Part shown: positions 1 through 7,024 of the stretch, piece by piece
How the letters are laid out: the number at the start of each line of letters is the position of its first letter
Position numbering within the stretch: position 1 is the stretch's first letter
Assembly (NCBI GenBank): GCA_902826795.1
Contig: CADEGD010000027.1
Span: forward strand, 1 to 53,302
DNA length: 53,302 nucleotides
Source of the DNA: an uncultured Acidobacteriota bacterium
GTDB taxonomy: Bacteria; Acidobacteriota; Blastocatellia; Pyrinomonadales; Pyrinomonadaceae
Reading direction: 5' to 3'
The notes under the pieces: model-generated
Told to the model about the DNA's origin: nothing
Database searches by the model: none
Seen by the model: the letters and a program-made list of their open reading frames with translations, nothing else
Position numbers and translations under genes: made by a program

Positions 1-33
1 GACGCTTATCAAGAGCCCGATCCCGCGCCTTAG
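1..33 (+). CDS. Possible 3' end of a gene entering from the left edge
   Basis: Frame 1 reads ten sense codons (ending DPAP) to a TAG at 31-33, and a hairpin follows at 65-101. This is compatible with the tail of a plus-strand gene ending just inside the window. Ten codons carry almost no coding signal, and frame 2 is also open to 58, so the call rests only on the position of the hairpin. Confidence 0.2.
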   Translation, partial: DAYQEPDPAP

Positions 34-64
34 TTTTTTCGCTGGCAGTCGTGTTTAATGCTTG

Positions 65-101
65 TTAGGCCGAGGTCGATTTGCGTTCGATCTCGGCCTA
101 A
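65..101 (+). terminator. Long hairpin, probable terminator
   Basis: A 15-bp inverted repeat (TTAGGCCGAGGTCGA at 65-79 against 87-101, one G-U pair) encloses a 7-nt loop. The downstream T-tract (AATTATCTT) is weak. It could end a plus-strand gene entering from the left, or act as a structure downstream of the minus-strand gene ending at 256. Confidence 0.45.
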
Positions 102-125
102 TTATCTTGGTGCTTCGTTAAGAAA

Positions 126-196
126 TTTCTGTGGTTAAGGCGTAAGGCAGAACCACAGAAAACACGGAACAATACAGGGAAAACACAGAAACGAAG
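126..196. repeat. Palindromic intergenic repeat with TTTCTGTGGTT core
   Basis: Perfect 11-bp inverted arms TTTCTGTGGTT (126-136) and AACCACAGAAA (151-161) are followed by degenerate direct copies of an ACACAGAAA-like word up to about 191. The CTGTGGTT core is shared with the elements at 6917-7011 and 52136-52221, which suggests one repeat family. No gene is seen between 102 and 255. Confidence 0.6.
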
Positions 197-255
197 TCGC
201 GATCGTTAACACTGATTTAAAGTACATCAGAGTTTCAAACCGATCTCCCGATGCC

Positions 256-840
256 CTACGTGCGGTTTCGCTGTGAGATTCCCATCAGCCTTGCCGGAAA
301 TGTTCCGAAATCTTCGATCTCGACGACGTATTGATTCGAACTCTTGTCACGCTTCCAGCGGATCTTTGCCGCCTCAAGAAACGTACCTTCGCCCTTACCC
401 GTCGCGGGATCGATAAGAATCTCGAGATAGCCGAACGGATAGTCGAGCGAACGGTAGCCGCCCCGGATCTCGCCGAAGTTGATCCAGCGTTCGAAGATCG
501 CACGAATACGTTTCTTCCCGCCAGCCTCATCGATTCGTACGCCAATCAGATCGCGCCCGAGGCGGCCGCCGACGGAGAAATTACCTAGGTCGTTGGTTCT
601 GATTGATTTCAACAGCGCGTCTTGTCCGTCTTCCTGCAAGATCGCGACGGCGCGATCGACGTCAGAGTCAGACATCGTTCCTTTGATGTTCAGCGTGAAG
701 GTGTTCGAAGTCGTTCGAATGTTGGTACCGCTGCCGTAGCTAATAACGGTGCCGGTATAAGTTTCGCTCTGAGCAAAAGCGGAGATCGACGCAGCCGCAG
801 TCACCATCGATACAATGATCAAATTTCTAAATGTTTTCAT
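256..840 (-). CDS. Exported hypothetical protein
   Basis: A 194-residue protein with a clear Sec signal peptide: a KTFR start, a hydrophobic stretch, and AFA-Q as the likely signal peptidase I site near residue 23. The mature part is polar and beta-rich, with no motif I recognise. The ATG at 840 is chosen because AAGGAGGG (851-858) lies about 11 nt upstream; an in-frame TTG at 849 would sit almost on top of that site. It probably acts in the periplasm or at the cell surface. It stands alone, with a repeat-rich region downstream and a divergent gene upstream at 943. Confidence 0.8.
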   Translation of the reverse strand: MKTFRNLIIVSMVTAAASISAFAQSETYTGTVISYGSGTNIRTTSNTFTLNIKGTMSDSDVDRAVAILQEDGQDALLKSIRTNDLGNFSVGGRLGRDLIGVRIDEAGGKKRIRAIFERWINFGEIRGGYRSLDYPFGYLEILIDPATGKGEGTFLEAAKIRWKRDKSSNQYVVEIEDFGTFPARLMGISQRNRT

Positions 841-942
841 CTGGGACAATTCCCTCCTTTACATTACTTGGATGCAAAAACAATACCACCGGAAGCAAGC
901 CGAATTTGCGAGTTCTTCGCCACGCCCGTTACGATACAGTTA

Positions 943-1344
943 ATGGAAAAACGTGAGTTGATGACGAAAGCGGACATACACGCCTTCGGGATAGAAATAG
1001 TTTACAAGCAACTTGAGAAAGATGGATGGATGCTGGATTCGGCAGACGTAGAGGCGGACCTTGCGTCGGCTCCACAGATCATCGCTAGAAAAGACGGCGA
1101 GTTCGCCTTCTTTATTGTGAGAACCGACATTCACCCGGGCCGAGGACGATTTGAAGAGGGCATAGAAGCGTTCGAAGGGCTGGTCCGCCACGCGAAAGAC
1201 CACGGAGCAACCTGCTATTTCGCGAGCGTCGGAATCGCCAATTCCGAAGGCGAATCTGACGAAGAAATGGCCACACCTGTAAAAGGCGTGGCCTATCACG
1301 TACAGTTCGATGGATTGATCAAGATGGAACTTCCGCCGTCTTGA
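943..1344 (+). CDS. Conserved hypothetical protein
   Basis: A 133-residue soluble protein without signal peptide or membrane segment. The reading frame is open from 622, but that upstream part is antisense to the preceding gene, so the start is taken at ATG 943; ATG 961 (MTKADIHAFG) is an alternative. The fold pattern is an N-terminal helix, then strands around IIARKDGEFAFFIVR, then a conserved-looking CYFASVGIAN block. From memory it resembles an uncharacterised family frequent in Bacteroidota. The D...x(n)...E/K strand arrangement recalls small PD-(D/E)XK-like folds, but no catalytic triad can be assigned. It converges with the gene ending at 1354. Confidence 0.7.
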   Translation: MEKRELMTKADIHAFGIEIVYKQLEKDGWMLDSADVEADLASAPQIIARKDGEFAFFIVRTDIHPGRGRFEEGIEAFEGLVRHAKDHGATCYFASVGIANSEGESDEEMATPVKGVAYHVQFDGLIKMELPPS

Positions 1345-1353
1345 GTCGATATC

Positions 1354-1623
1354 TTAGGTCGCTCGTGCACCGAAGATCAGTCGGACGACGACGAGAAGCA
1401 GGATCGCTCCTAAGATGGACATCACCCAACCAGCTGCATAATTCTCGGCAGCCCAGAGCGACCTTGCGACGATCCCGCCGATGAACGCGCCGCCGACTCC
1501 GAGCAGCGCCGTTAAAAGCCATCCCAGCGGGCCATCGGGAAATGCCTCTTTCCCAGGCATCAGGAGCCGGGCAAGAACGCCTACGATCAAACCACCTATT
1601 AGCTGTCCAATTAGACCGAACAT
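1354..1623 (-). CDS. GlsB/YeaQ/YmgE family stress-response membrane protein
   Basis: An 89-residue very hydrophobic protein with three membrane segments and the family's glycine-rich pattern: GQLIGGLIVGVLARLLMPG near the start, then a GWLLTALLGVGGAFIGG segment. Members are small inner-membrane proteins induced by envelope or acid stress, formerly called transglycosylase-associated; the biochemical role is unknown. AGGAG lies about 6 nt before the ATG. It follows the YGGT-type gene at 1705-2223 on the same strand, which fits a small envelope-stress group. Confidence 0.88.
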   Translation of the reverse strand: MFGLIGQLIGGLIVGVLARLLMPGKEAFPDGPLGWLLTALLGVGGAFIGGIVARSLWAAENYAAGWVMSILGAILLLVVVRLIFGARAT

Positions 1624-1704
1624 AGAAGTCTCCTCTTAGCGTTGATTTAGATTGTTGTGCTAACTCACAGTTGTACTACAAGCCGCTCGAAACTACAACA
1701 AAAT

Positions 1705-2223
1705 CTAGACCTCGACCTTGCGGTGAGCGATCAGACGCAGAAGGCCGTTGATCGCCAAATGCACAAGCATATAGACGACTATCGCTACGACGACCGGCAA
1801 AGCAAGCGTGAATCCTTCGGCCGTCGACGGGCTTGCGACGATGCCACGGAAAGGAGCGTAGATCGGATCGGTCACCGAGTAAATGAATTGAACAAATCCG
1901 GCACTCTGCCGGGCTGCGAATAGCGCGAGCAGAAGACGGATCGTCAGCAGGCCGTAGATGAGAAAGAAAAGATAGTCGACGACCTGAGAGATGCGTGCGA
2001 CGAAGCGTCCGCGCTCGACCTCCCGCTCGGTTTGTACGACCTCGGTCACCGCTTTCTCGCGCATGCGACCGGCAACGGCGTCTATATCATTTGCCTGCGC
2101 TGACGTTACCGACCGTGCCTCATACGCGATCTCACCGCCGACCTCGTTCTTTACGTCAGACTTGATCGCTTCGTAATTCGCCGCTCGCCGGGCCTCGTCG
2201 ATCTCGAGTTTATTGTCGGTCAT
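1705..2223 (-). CDS. YGGT-domain membrane protein with hydrophilic N-terminus
   Basis: A 172-residue protein. The first 85 or so residues are charged and helical (rich in E, A, R; probably cytoplasmic). The C-terminal half has two membrane segments flanking the YGGT signature SVTDPIYAPFRGI. YggT proteins often carry two such units; this one has one plus a cytoplasmic domain. The start at ATG 2223 is set by AAAGGAGGCG (2231-2240). A longer frame to 2340 lies inside the upstream gene and lacks a ribosome site. The start overlaps the preceding gene by 14 nt, so translation is probably coupled. A role in turgor or envelope stress is inferred from the family. Confidence 0.82.
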   Translation of the reverse strand: MTDNKLEIDEARRAANYEAIKSDVKNEVGGEIAYEARSVTSAQANDIDAVAGRMREKAVTEVVQTEREVERGRFVARISQVVDYLFFLIYGLLTIRLLLALFAARQSAGFVQFIYSVTDPIYAPFRGIVASPSTAEGFTLALPVVVAIVVYMLVHLAINGLLRLIAHRKVEV

Positions 2224-2446
2224 TTCTATCCGCCTCCTTTTCCACTTGATGCTTCCGTTCTTCGTTGCCGTGCGGCGTGTCTTCGTAATCTGTCGCACCT
2301 GCGACATCGCGGTCGTCAGGGTCCCCTTTAGATTCGTCACCCCGAAGCGGCTGCCGGTAGATCTGATCGTGATCCGGCTTACTGGCCTGATCGGCGATCT
2401 CTTCAGGCGTAAGACGCGGCGTTTGGCTCGTGTTTGAATTCGTCAT
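2210..2446 (-). CDS. Small hydrophilic, probably disordered protein
   Basis: A 78-residue protein extremely rich in D, E, K, R, Q and N, with no hydrophobic core, so probably disordered. A strong GAGGAGG ribosome site (2451-2457) lies 4 nt before the ATG. Its last 14 nt overlap the YGGT gene, which makes it first in a three-gene unit with the YGGT and GlsB-like genes. In composition it resembles the small protein at 12731-12937. No family recognised; a stress-protectant role would be a guess. Confidence 0.7.
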   Translation of the reverse strand: MTNSNTSQTPRLTPEEIADQASKPDHDQIYRQPLRGDESKGDPDDRDVAGATDYEDTPHGNEERKHQVEKEADRNDRQ

Positions 2447-2642
2447 CTTTCCTCCTCATTCGAAGTAAACTTCTCCCCTACGAACAGCAAGTTAAATGCC
2501 ATTAGCGAAGACTTAGAAAGTAGCGTGGCTTATCGAATTTTGATTTGCATAGTGTACTGATTCGTTACGGTGGTTACTCGCGTACCTTCAAACGGCATTC
2601 CTCTGAAGGCCTGTTATTACGGCGTTTTACAAGGACCACGTT

Positions 2643-2658
2643 TGGCATTGGGGTTGCA
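2643..2658 (+). promoter_or_regulatory. Sigma-54-type -24/-12 promoter
   Basis: TGGCATTGGGGTTGCA fits the sigma-54 consensus TGGCACG-N4-TTGCA with two changes. The invariant GG (2644-2645) and GC (2656-2657) are separated by exactly 10 nt. Transcription would start near 2669, about 50 nt before the small membrane gene at 2720. The gene of a sigma-54 activator ends 300 nt downstream (2963-4552). The rest of 2447-2719 holds no convincing gene; CCTTCA/TGAAGG arms near 2587-2611 are a weak candidate enhancer site. Confidence 0.6.
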
Positions 2659-2719
2659 TATGAATGTAGTAGAAGTAGTAGTAAATCTATTTTAAGAAGC
2701 TCGGAGGATCAAATTTCAG

Positions 2720-2887
2720 ATGTCAGAAGAAAATAGCACCGGCAGCAATCTTATCTGGGCCGTAGCACTGATCGTTATTACGGCGATCATCGCAGGCGCC
2801 CTATATTACAGCGGATTTCTGACTGGTACGAAGAAGCAGGAGATCGATGTAGAAGTTAAAGTTCCGGCCGTTTCGAACAGCCGATGA
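2720..2887 (+). CDS. Small single-pass membrane protein (55 aa)
   Basis: A 55-residue ORF starting at ATG 2720, with CGGAGGATC (GGAGG at 2703-2707) 12 nt upstream and stop TGA at 2885-2887. It has a short polar N-terminus (MSEENSTGSN), one membrane helix (about residues 11-31, LIWAVALIVITAIIAGALYY) and a charged tail. It is too short for a standard ORF cut-off. Support comes from the ribosome site, the sigma-54-type promoter upstream and the hairpin terminator just after it. Function unknown; small membrane proteins of this shape often regulate a larger membrane complex. Confidence 0.7.
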   Translation: MSEENSTGSNLIWAVALIVITAIIAGALYYSGFLTGTKKQEIDVEVKVPAVSNSR

Positions 2888-2913
2888 AAGTTCCGTCGCC
2901 CGCACCAAAAAGA

Positions 2914-2944
2914 AACGCCGAGCGAGTTTTGCCCGGCGTTTTTT
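2914..2944 (+). terminator. Rho-independent terminator
   Basis: AACGCCGAGC (2914-2923) pairs with GCCCGGCGTT (2931-2940) with one mismatch and is followed by six T (2939-2944). It ends the small membrane-protein transcript. The A-run on its other side (AAAAAGAAA) lets it also serve the convergent regulator gene ending at 2963. Confidence 0.85.
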
Positions 2945-2962
2945 CGTTTATTTCCAGAAAAA

Positions 2963-4552
2963 TTAGATTTGATTTTCTAGCTTATGTCGCTTGATCATCC
3001 CGTAAAGGCGCGGACGATAAAGGCCAAGAAGATTTGCGGCTGCCTGCTTATTACCGTTCGTGCGCTTTAAAGCGGCAAGAACCACACCGCTCTCGATCCC
3101 GTCGAATACGTCCTTCGTATCGGCGCCGTCCGTCGGTTCGGGCAGCCGATCGACGATCAATTTCCCGATCGATGAGAACATATCCTCGCCTTCCATGATC
3201 GTCGGGATGTCGAAATTCTCGATCGTACGCAAGGGCTGGGCGGACGTCTGAGCCGTCTCGAACTGACCGTTCTGTGATCCCGAACCTATAGCGGCAACGG
3301 CATTCGATCCTGCGCCGGCCGATACGGCAAAGCTGGCGGCGTCAGAGATGTCGAGCCGTTCGATACTTCCGGACTTGCTTAGCAGAACTGCACGCTCGAT
3401 CGAATGCTGAAGCTCGCGTACGTTTCCGCGCCATCCATAATTGAGCATCTGATCATACGCCGAGCGAGCAAATGCCGCATCTGGCTTGTTGTACTTGTCT
3501 CCATACATGCGCAGAAAATGCTCGGCAAGCATTGGCACGTCTTCGATGCGATCTCGAAGCGGCGGGATAGTTATCTCGATCGTGTTGACGCGATAGTAAA
3601 GATCTTCGCGCAGGTTGCCTTCTTTGATCGCATCGAACGGATCGCGGTTGGTCGCGCAGATGAGCCGGAAGTCGGCGGTCTGCGGCTTGTCACTGCCGAC
3701 GCGATAATAGACCTTTTCCTGAAGTAATCGCAGAAGTTTCGGCTGCAAGTCTATCGGCATCTCGCCTATCTCGTCGAGCAGAAGGCTGCCGCCATTTGCC
3801 TGGCCGATGAAGCCGACCTTGTCCGCGTTCGCTCCCGTGAATGATCCCTTGACGTGGCCGAACAACTGCGACTCGATCAAGTCCTTCGGCAGCGCCGAGC
3901 AGTTCACCTTGATGAACGGCTGATTCGAACGCTGCGATTTATAATGGATCGCATTGGCGACTACTTCCTTGCCAGTTCCTGACTCGCCCAGAATTAAAAT
4001 ATTCGCGTCCGATTCGGCAACATTCTCGATGATCTCGTAGATGTTCTGCATCGAGCGGGCTCCGCCGATGACACCTTCGAATGAAGTGCGGCTTGAGAGT
4101 CGATCGCGAAGACGCTTGATCTCGGCCGCCTGACGTTCGTTGATATGCGCTTGCCGTTTGCTCTCAACAGCGTTACGAACGGATGTGAATAGCTTGTCGA
4201 AATCGACTGGTTTGAGTATGTAGTCGAACGCGCCTTCGCGAATCGCCTCGACCGCCTTCTCCGAAGAATCGTCACCCGTTACAACGATGATCTCGGTGTG
4301 AGGACGAATGGACTTGGTGTTCTTGACCATTTCAATGCCCGTTATGTCGGGCATGTTGAGGTCGGTGAGAATCACATCATAGTCCTGCTTTTTGAGAGCC
4401 TCGATTCCCTGCGTGCCACTCGACGCAGTCGTAACTTCAAATCCCTGGGACTTCAGCTCGTATTCGAACAGCTCAAGCGTGAAGCTTTCGTCGTCGACTA
4501 TTAAGGCTTTACTAGGCACTTCCCTTGATTCTCCGTTTAGCGTGTTATTCAT
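2963..4552 (-). CDS. NtrC-class sigma-54-dependent response regulator
   Basis: A 529-residue three-domain activator. The receiver domain (about 14-130) has the acidic pair D20-D21, phospho-acceptor D64 in LTDLNMPD, and K114. The AAA+ domain (about 160-395) has Walker A GESGTGKE (189-196), Walker B LLLDE (257-261) and the sigma-54 contact loop at 236-241. That loop reads GSFTGA instead of the usual GAFTGA. The C-terminal Fis-type helix-turn-helix spans about 485-525. It is divergent from a hybrid histidine kinase at 4879, a probable partner, and faces the sigma-54-type promoter at 2643. No clear ribosome site precedes ATG 4552; TACAAT directly upstream raises the possibility of a leaderless start. 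Confidence 0.93.
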   Translation of the reverse strand: MNNTLNGESREVPSKALIVDDESFTLELFEYELKSQGFEVTTASSGTQGIEALKKQDYDVILTDLNMPDITGIEMVKNTKSIRPHTEIIVVTGDDSSEKAVEAIREGAFDYILKPVDFDKLFTSVRNAVESKRQAHINERQAAEIKRLRDRLSSRTSFEGVIGGARSMQNIYEIIENVAESDANILILGESGTGKEVVANAIHYKSQRSNQPFIKVNCSALPKDLIESQLFGHVKGSFTGANADKVGFIGQANGGSLLLDEIGEMPIDLQPKLLRLLQEKVYYRVGSDKPQTADFRLICATNRDPFDAIKEGNLREDLYYRVNTIEITIPPLRDRIEDVPMLAEHFLRMYGDKYNKPDAAFARSAYDQMLNYGWRGNVRELQHSIERAVLLSKSGSIERLDISDAASFAVSAGAGSNAVAAIGSGSQNGQFETAQTSAQPLRTIENFDIPTIMEGEDMFSSIGKLIVDRLPEPTDGADTKDVFDGIESGVVLAALKRTNGNKQAAANLLGLYRPRLYGMIKRHKLENQI

Positions 4553-4878
4553 ATTGTATCAAAATCGGACGCGGTACCAGCCGTTAAAATCCCTAGGTGG
4601 CAAAACGTATGCCAACTCGAAGTTTGTAGATTGACGCTGTGTTCTGGAATAGATATACGAAAGGCGACTCGCAGGTTGCACTATTTGCATACACTCAGGA
4701 TGTTTGATGACCTCCTAAATTGTCGAAGCATTGAGGTTTGCTCGAGATGGTTCCTGCAGTTCTTCGAACGTGCTGCCGCTCGGCCTAAGACCTTTCGCAC
4801 ACATTTGCTAAACTAAGATATACTCAGGTTCCGTTCTGACAAGACGATAAGATTTTTTACTTTCGATCGGGCTATTTG
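4553..4878. promoter_or_regulatory. Divergent intergenic region between regulator and kinase
   Basis: 326 nt without a credible gene; a 61-codon frame at 4631-4816 has no ribosome site and no recognisable product. TATACT at 4819-4824 is a good -10 element for the kinase gene, giving a leader of about 45-50 nt, but no matching -35 is evident at 17 nt. No strong inverted repeat is seen that could be a binding site for the neighbouring regulator. Confidence 0.4.
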
Positions 4879-6894
4879 ATGTCCGCTATCCAAACCGATT
4901 TAACACCTAGCACTGCTATGGAAGGTTTCGACGAGACCTCCACAGCAATTTTCGAGCGCTCCTTCGATCTCTACGGCGTTCTCGATGACGAGGGCAACAT
5001 ACTAGATCTTCGCGGCCGTATTTTCGGCAAAACCAGTGCTCAACCGGAGCTGCTTGTTCGCCAGCCATTCGCTGAGTCGGTTTTTTGGCAGACGTCGGAG
5101 GCAAACGTTCGCGCGGTAGAAAAGGGATGGTCGGATGCGGCTACCGGCAAAGCTCGATCAGATTCTCACATTCGTCTGGATTTTCGCATCAGCGCGGACG
5201 AGAAACTGCCGCTCGAACTGAGTTTTTCGGTTTTTGAAGGTAAGGAAGGCGAAAAACGGATCTTTGTTTCGGCGCGTACGTCGGCGGATAGTTCGCGGCT
5301 GATCGATTCCTTCCGTAAACGCAGCGACGAGTTGATCCTAGCGGCCGAAGAGGCTGACATCGGGCTATGGTATTGGGACCATATTCGCGAGCAGCTTTAT
5401 TCGACGCCGACGTGCAACGAGATCTTCGATATTCCGGCATACGATGAGCTTAGTTATGAAAAGGTTCTTGCGGTAGTTCACCCGGACGACCGTAATTTCG
5501 TTGAAAGATTTTTCGACGAGACACGGCGTGATGGTTCGCGTTATGAGGAAGAATTCCGCGTGGTCTATTCCGACGGGCGGATCGAATGGGTGTGTGCCGA
5601 AGGTCGATCCTACCTTGAATCGAACGGTAAACCGGAGCGAATGGTCGGTGTCGTTCAAAGGGTCACTGAAAAGAAGATAGCGGCGGAGGAGCTTGACCGC
5701 GTTCACGAACGCGAGCGACGCGCGAGAGACGAGGCGGAGATCGCGAACCGTGCGAAAGATTTTTTCCTTGCCTTCGTCTCGCATGAATTACGCTCGCCGC
5801 TAAACGCGATACTCGGTTGGTCGCGCATTCTGCAGGCCCGCGAGGTTGACGACCCGACGCGGAAAAAAGCTTACGAGACGATCGAAAAGAATGCGAATAT
5901 ACAGACCAAGTTGATCAACGACCTTGTAGATTCGACACGGGTTGCGACGGGCAAGATAAAGCTTGAATACAGAAAGCTGAACCTGATCGACTTGGTTAAG
6001 TCGAGTTTCGAAGCTCAGCGACCAATCGCCGAGACTCACGGCATCGCATACGAGTTTAAGACGGACACCGACACGGCTCCTGTGTTCGGAGATTATGGAA
6101 GGCTGCAGCAGGCTCTGGGAAATCTGCTTTCGAACGCGATCAAATTCACCCCTTCGGGTGGGTCGGTGTCAGTCTCGGTCAGTTCGAAAGAAGAAAAAGT
6201 AGTTGTAGCCGTCGAAGATTCGGGCCAGGGCATCGATCCGATCGAGTTGCCGGATATTTTCAAGCAGTACGCACAGGGCGATGCCGAGCGGGTTCGCAAG
6301 AGCGGCGGCCTCGGGCTTGGGCTTTCGATCGCAAACATTCTTATCACCAAGCACGGCGGGCGGGTTACAGCGGAAAGTCCAGGACTCGGACGCGGCTCTC
6401 GATTTGAAGTGACGCTGCCGCTAACGACAGGCTCGGCGACGGACTTTCCGGTCGAGGTTGCGCCGGAACGAGAAACAGGTAAGAGGCTGGACGGATTTGA
6501 CATCCTCATCGTTGAAGACGATCCGGATTCGCGCGAGGTGCTGCAGTTATTTTTGGAGCAAAGCGGAGCCTCGGTAAGATCGGCGGATTCGGCCCGCTCG
6601 GCGATGAACCTGTTTAGCGACGTTCGGGCGAAGCGTCCGGACATTTTGATATCCGACCTCGCAATGCCCGACGAAGATGGTTACTCGCTTATCTCGCGAA
6701 TTCGTCAGCTTCCGCCTGAAAAAGGCGGCCACATTCCAGCCCTCGCCTTGAGTGCCTTCGCCTCCGCCGAAAGCCGTCAGAAGGCATTCGACGCGGGCTT
6801 TCACCGCTATCTCACCAAACCGTTCGAACCCGGTCTGATAGTCGATCAGGTGGTCGCCTTGCGCAAGCTTGGTGAAGGCGAGAACTCCGATTAG
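4879..6894 (+). CDS. Hybrid PAS sensor histidine kinase with C-terminal receiver
   Basis: A 671-residue cytoplasmic kinase without membrane segments. It has a degenerate N-terminal PAS-like region (about 20-135), a PAS fold with PAC motif (about 150-265; HPDDR, then GRIEWV), and a linker helix. The HisKA domain carries FVSHELRSPLNA with phospho-acceptor H302. HATPase_c has the N-box (GNLLSNAIKF), G1 (DSGQGID) and G2 (GGLGLGLS). The receiver has phospho-acceptor D593 (ISDLAMPDEDG) and K647. ATG 4879 is used; a TTG directly before it is in frame. It is divergent from the NtrC-class regulator, so phosphotransfer to that protein is plausible. The stimulus is likely intracellular. Confidence 0.92.
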   Translation: MSAIQTDLTPSTAMEGFDETSTAIFERSFDLYGVLDDEGNILDLRGRIFGKTSAQPELLVRQPFAESVFWQTSEANVRAVEKGWSDAATGKARSDSHIRLDFRISADEKLPLELSFSVFEGKEGEKRIFVSARTSADSSRLIDSFRKRSDELILAAEEADIGLWYWDHIREQLYSTPTCNEIFDIPAYDELSYEKVLAVVHPDDRNFVERFFDETRRDGSRYEEEFRVVYSDGRIEWVCAEGRSYLESNGKPERMVGVVQRVTEKKIAAEELDRVHERERRARDEAEIANRAKDFFLAFVSHELRSPLNAILGWSRILQAREVDDPTRKKAYETIEKNANIQTKLINDLVDSTRVATGKIKLEYRKLNLIDLVKSSFEAQRPIAETHGIAYEFKTDTDTAPVFGDYGRLQQALGNLLSNAIKFTPSGGSVSVSVSSKEEKVVVAVEDSGQGIDPIELPDIFKQYAQGDAERVRKSGGLGLGLSIANILITKHGGRVTAESPGLGRGSRFEVTLPLTTGSATDFPVEVAPERETGKRLDGFDILIVEDDPDSREVLQLFLEQSGASVRSADSARSAMNLFSDVRAKRPDILISDLAMPDEDGYSLISRIRQLPPEKGGHIPALALSAFASAESRQKAFDAGFHRYLTKPFEPGLIVDQVVALRKLGEGENSD

Positions 6895-6916
6895 GTGCTG
6901 GAGATCTCTTCTCGCT

Positions 6917-7011
6917 CTTTCGTTCTTGCTCCTTCCGTTCTTCTTGTTCAGTGGTTCGCTTTAAAACTTTAACCACAGATCAAGAAGAACAGGAAAGAAC
7001 AAGAACGAATC
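6917..7011. repeat. Long imperfect palindrome between convergent genes
   Basis: Left arm 6917-6956 (CGTTCTTGCTCC..., GTTCTTCTTGTTCAGTGGTT) and right arm 6971-7010 form an imperfect hairpin of about 36 bp. The right arm contains AACCACAGATCAAGA, shared almost exactly with the element at 52136-52221. It lies between the convergent kinase and von Willebrand genes and could act as a bidirectional terminator, but it looks like a mobile palindromic repeat. Confidence 0.7.
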
Positions 7012-7024
7012 TTTGGGCCTATTT

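Noticed and set aside
622..942. Extension of the conserved hypothetical gene at 943 further upstream
   Set aside because: The added part is the antisense of the exported protein gene at 256-840 and its leader; no ribosome site supports it.
2662..2690. GTAGTAGAAGTAGTAG microrepeat, considered as part of a CRISPR or satellite
   Set aside because: Only a few 3-base units, no spacers, no further copies in the window.
2545..2736. A 63-codon plus-strand frame upstream of the small membrane gene
   Set aside because: It has no ribosome site, odd composition, and contains the sigma-54-type promoter and the start of the real small gene in another frame.
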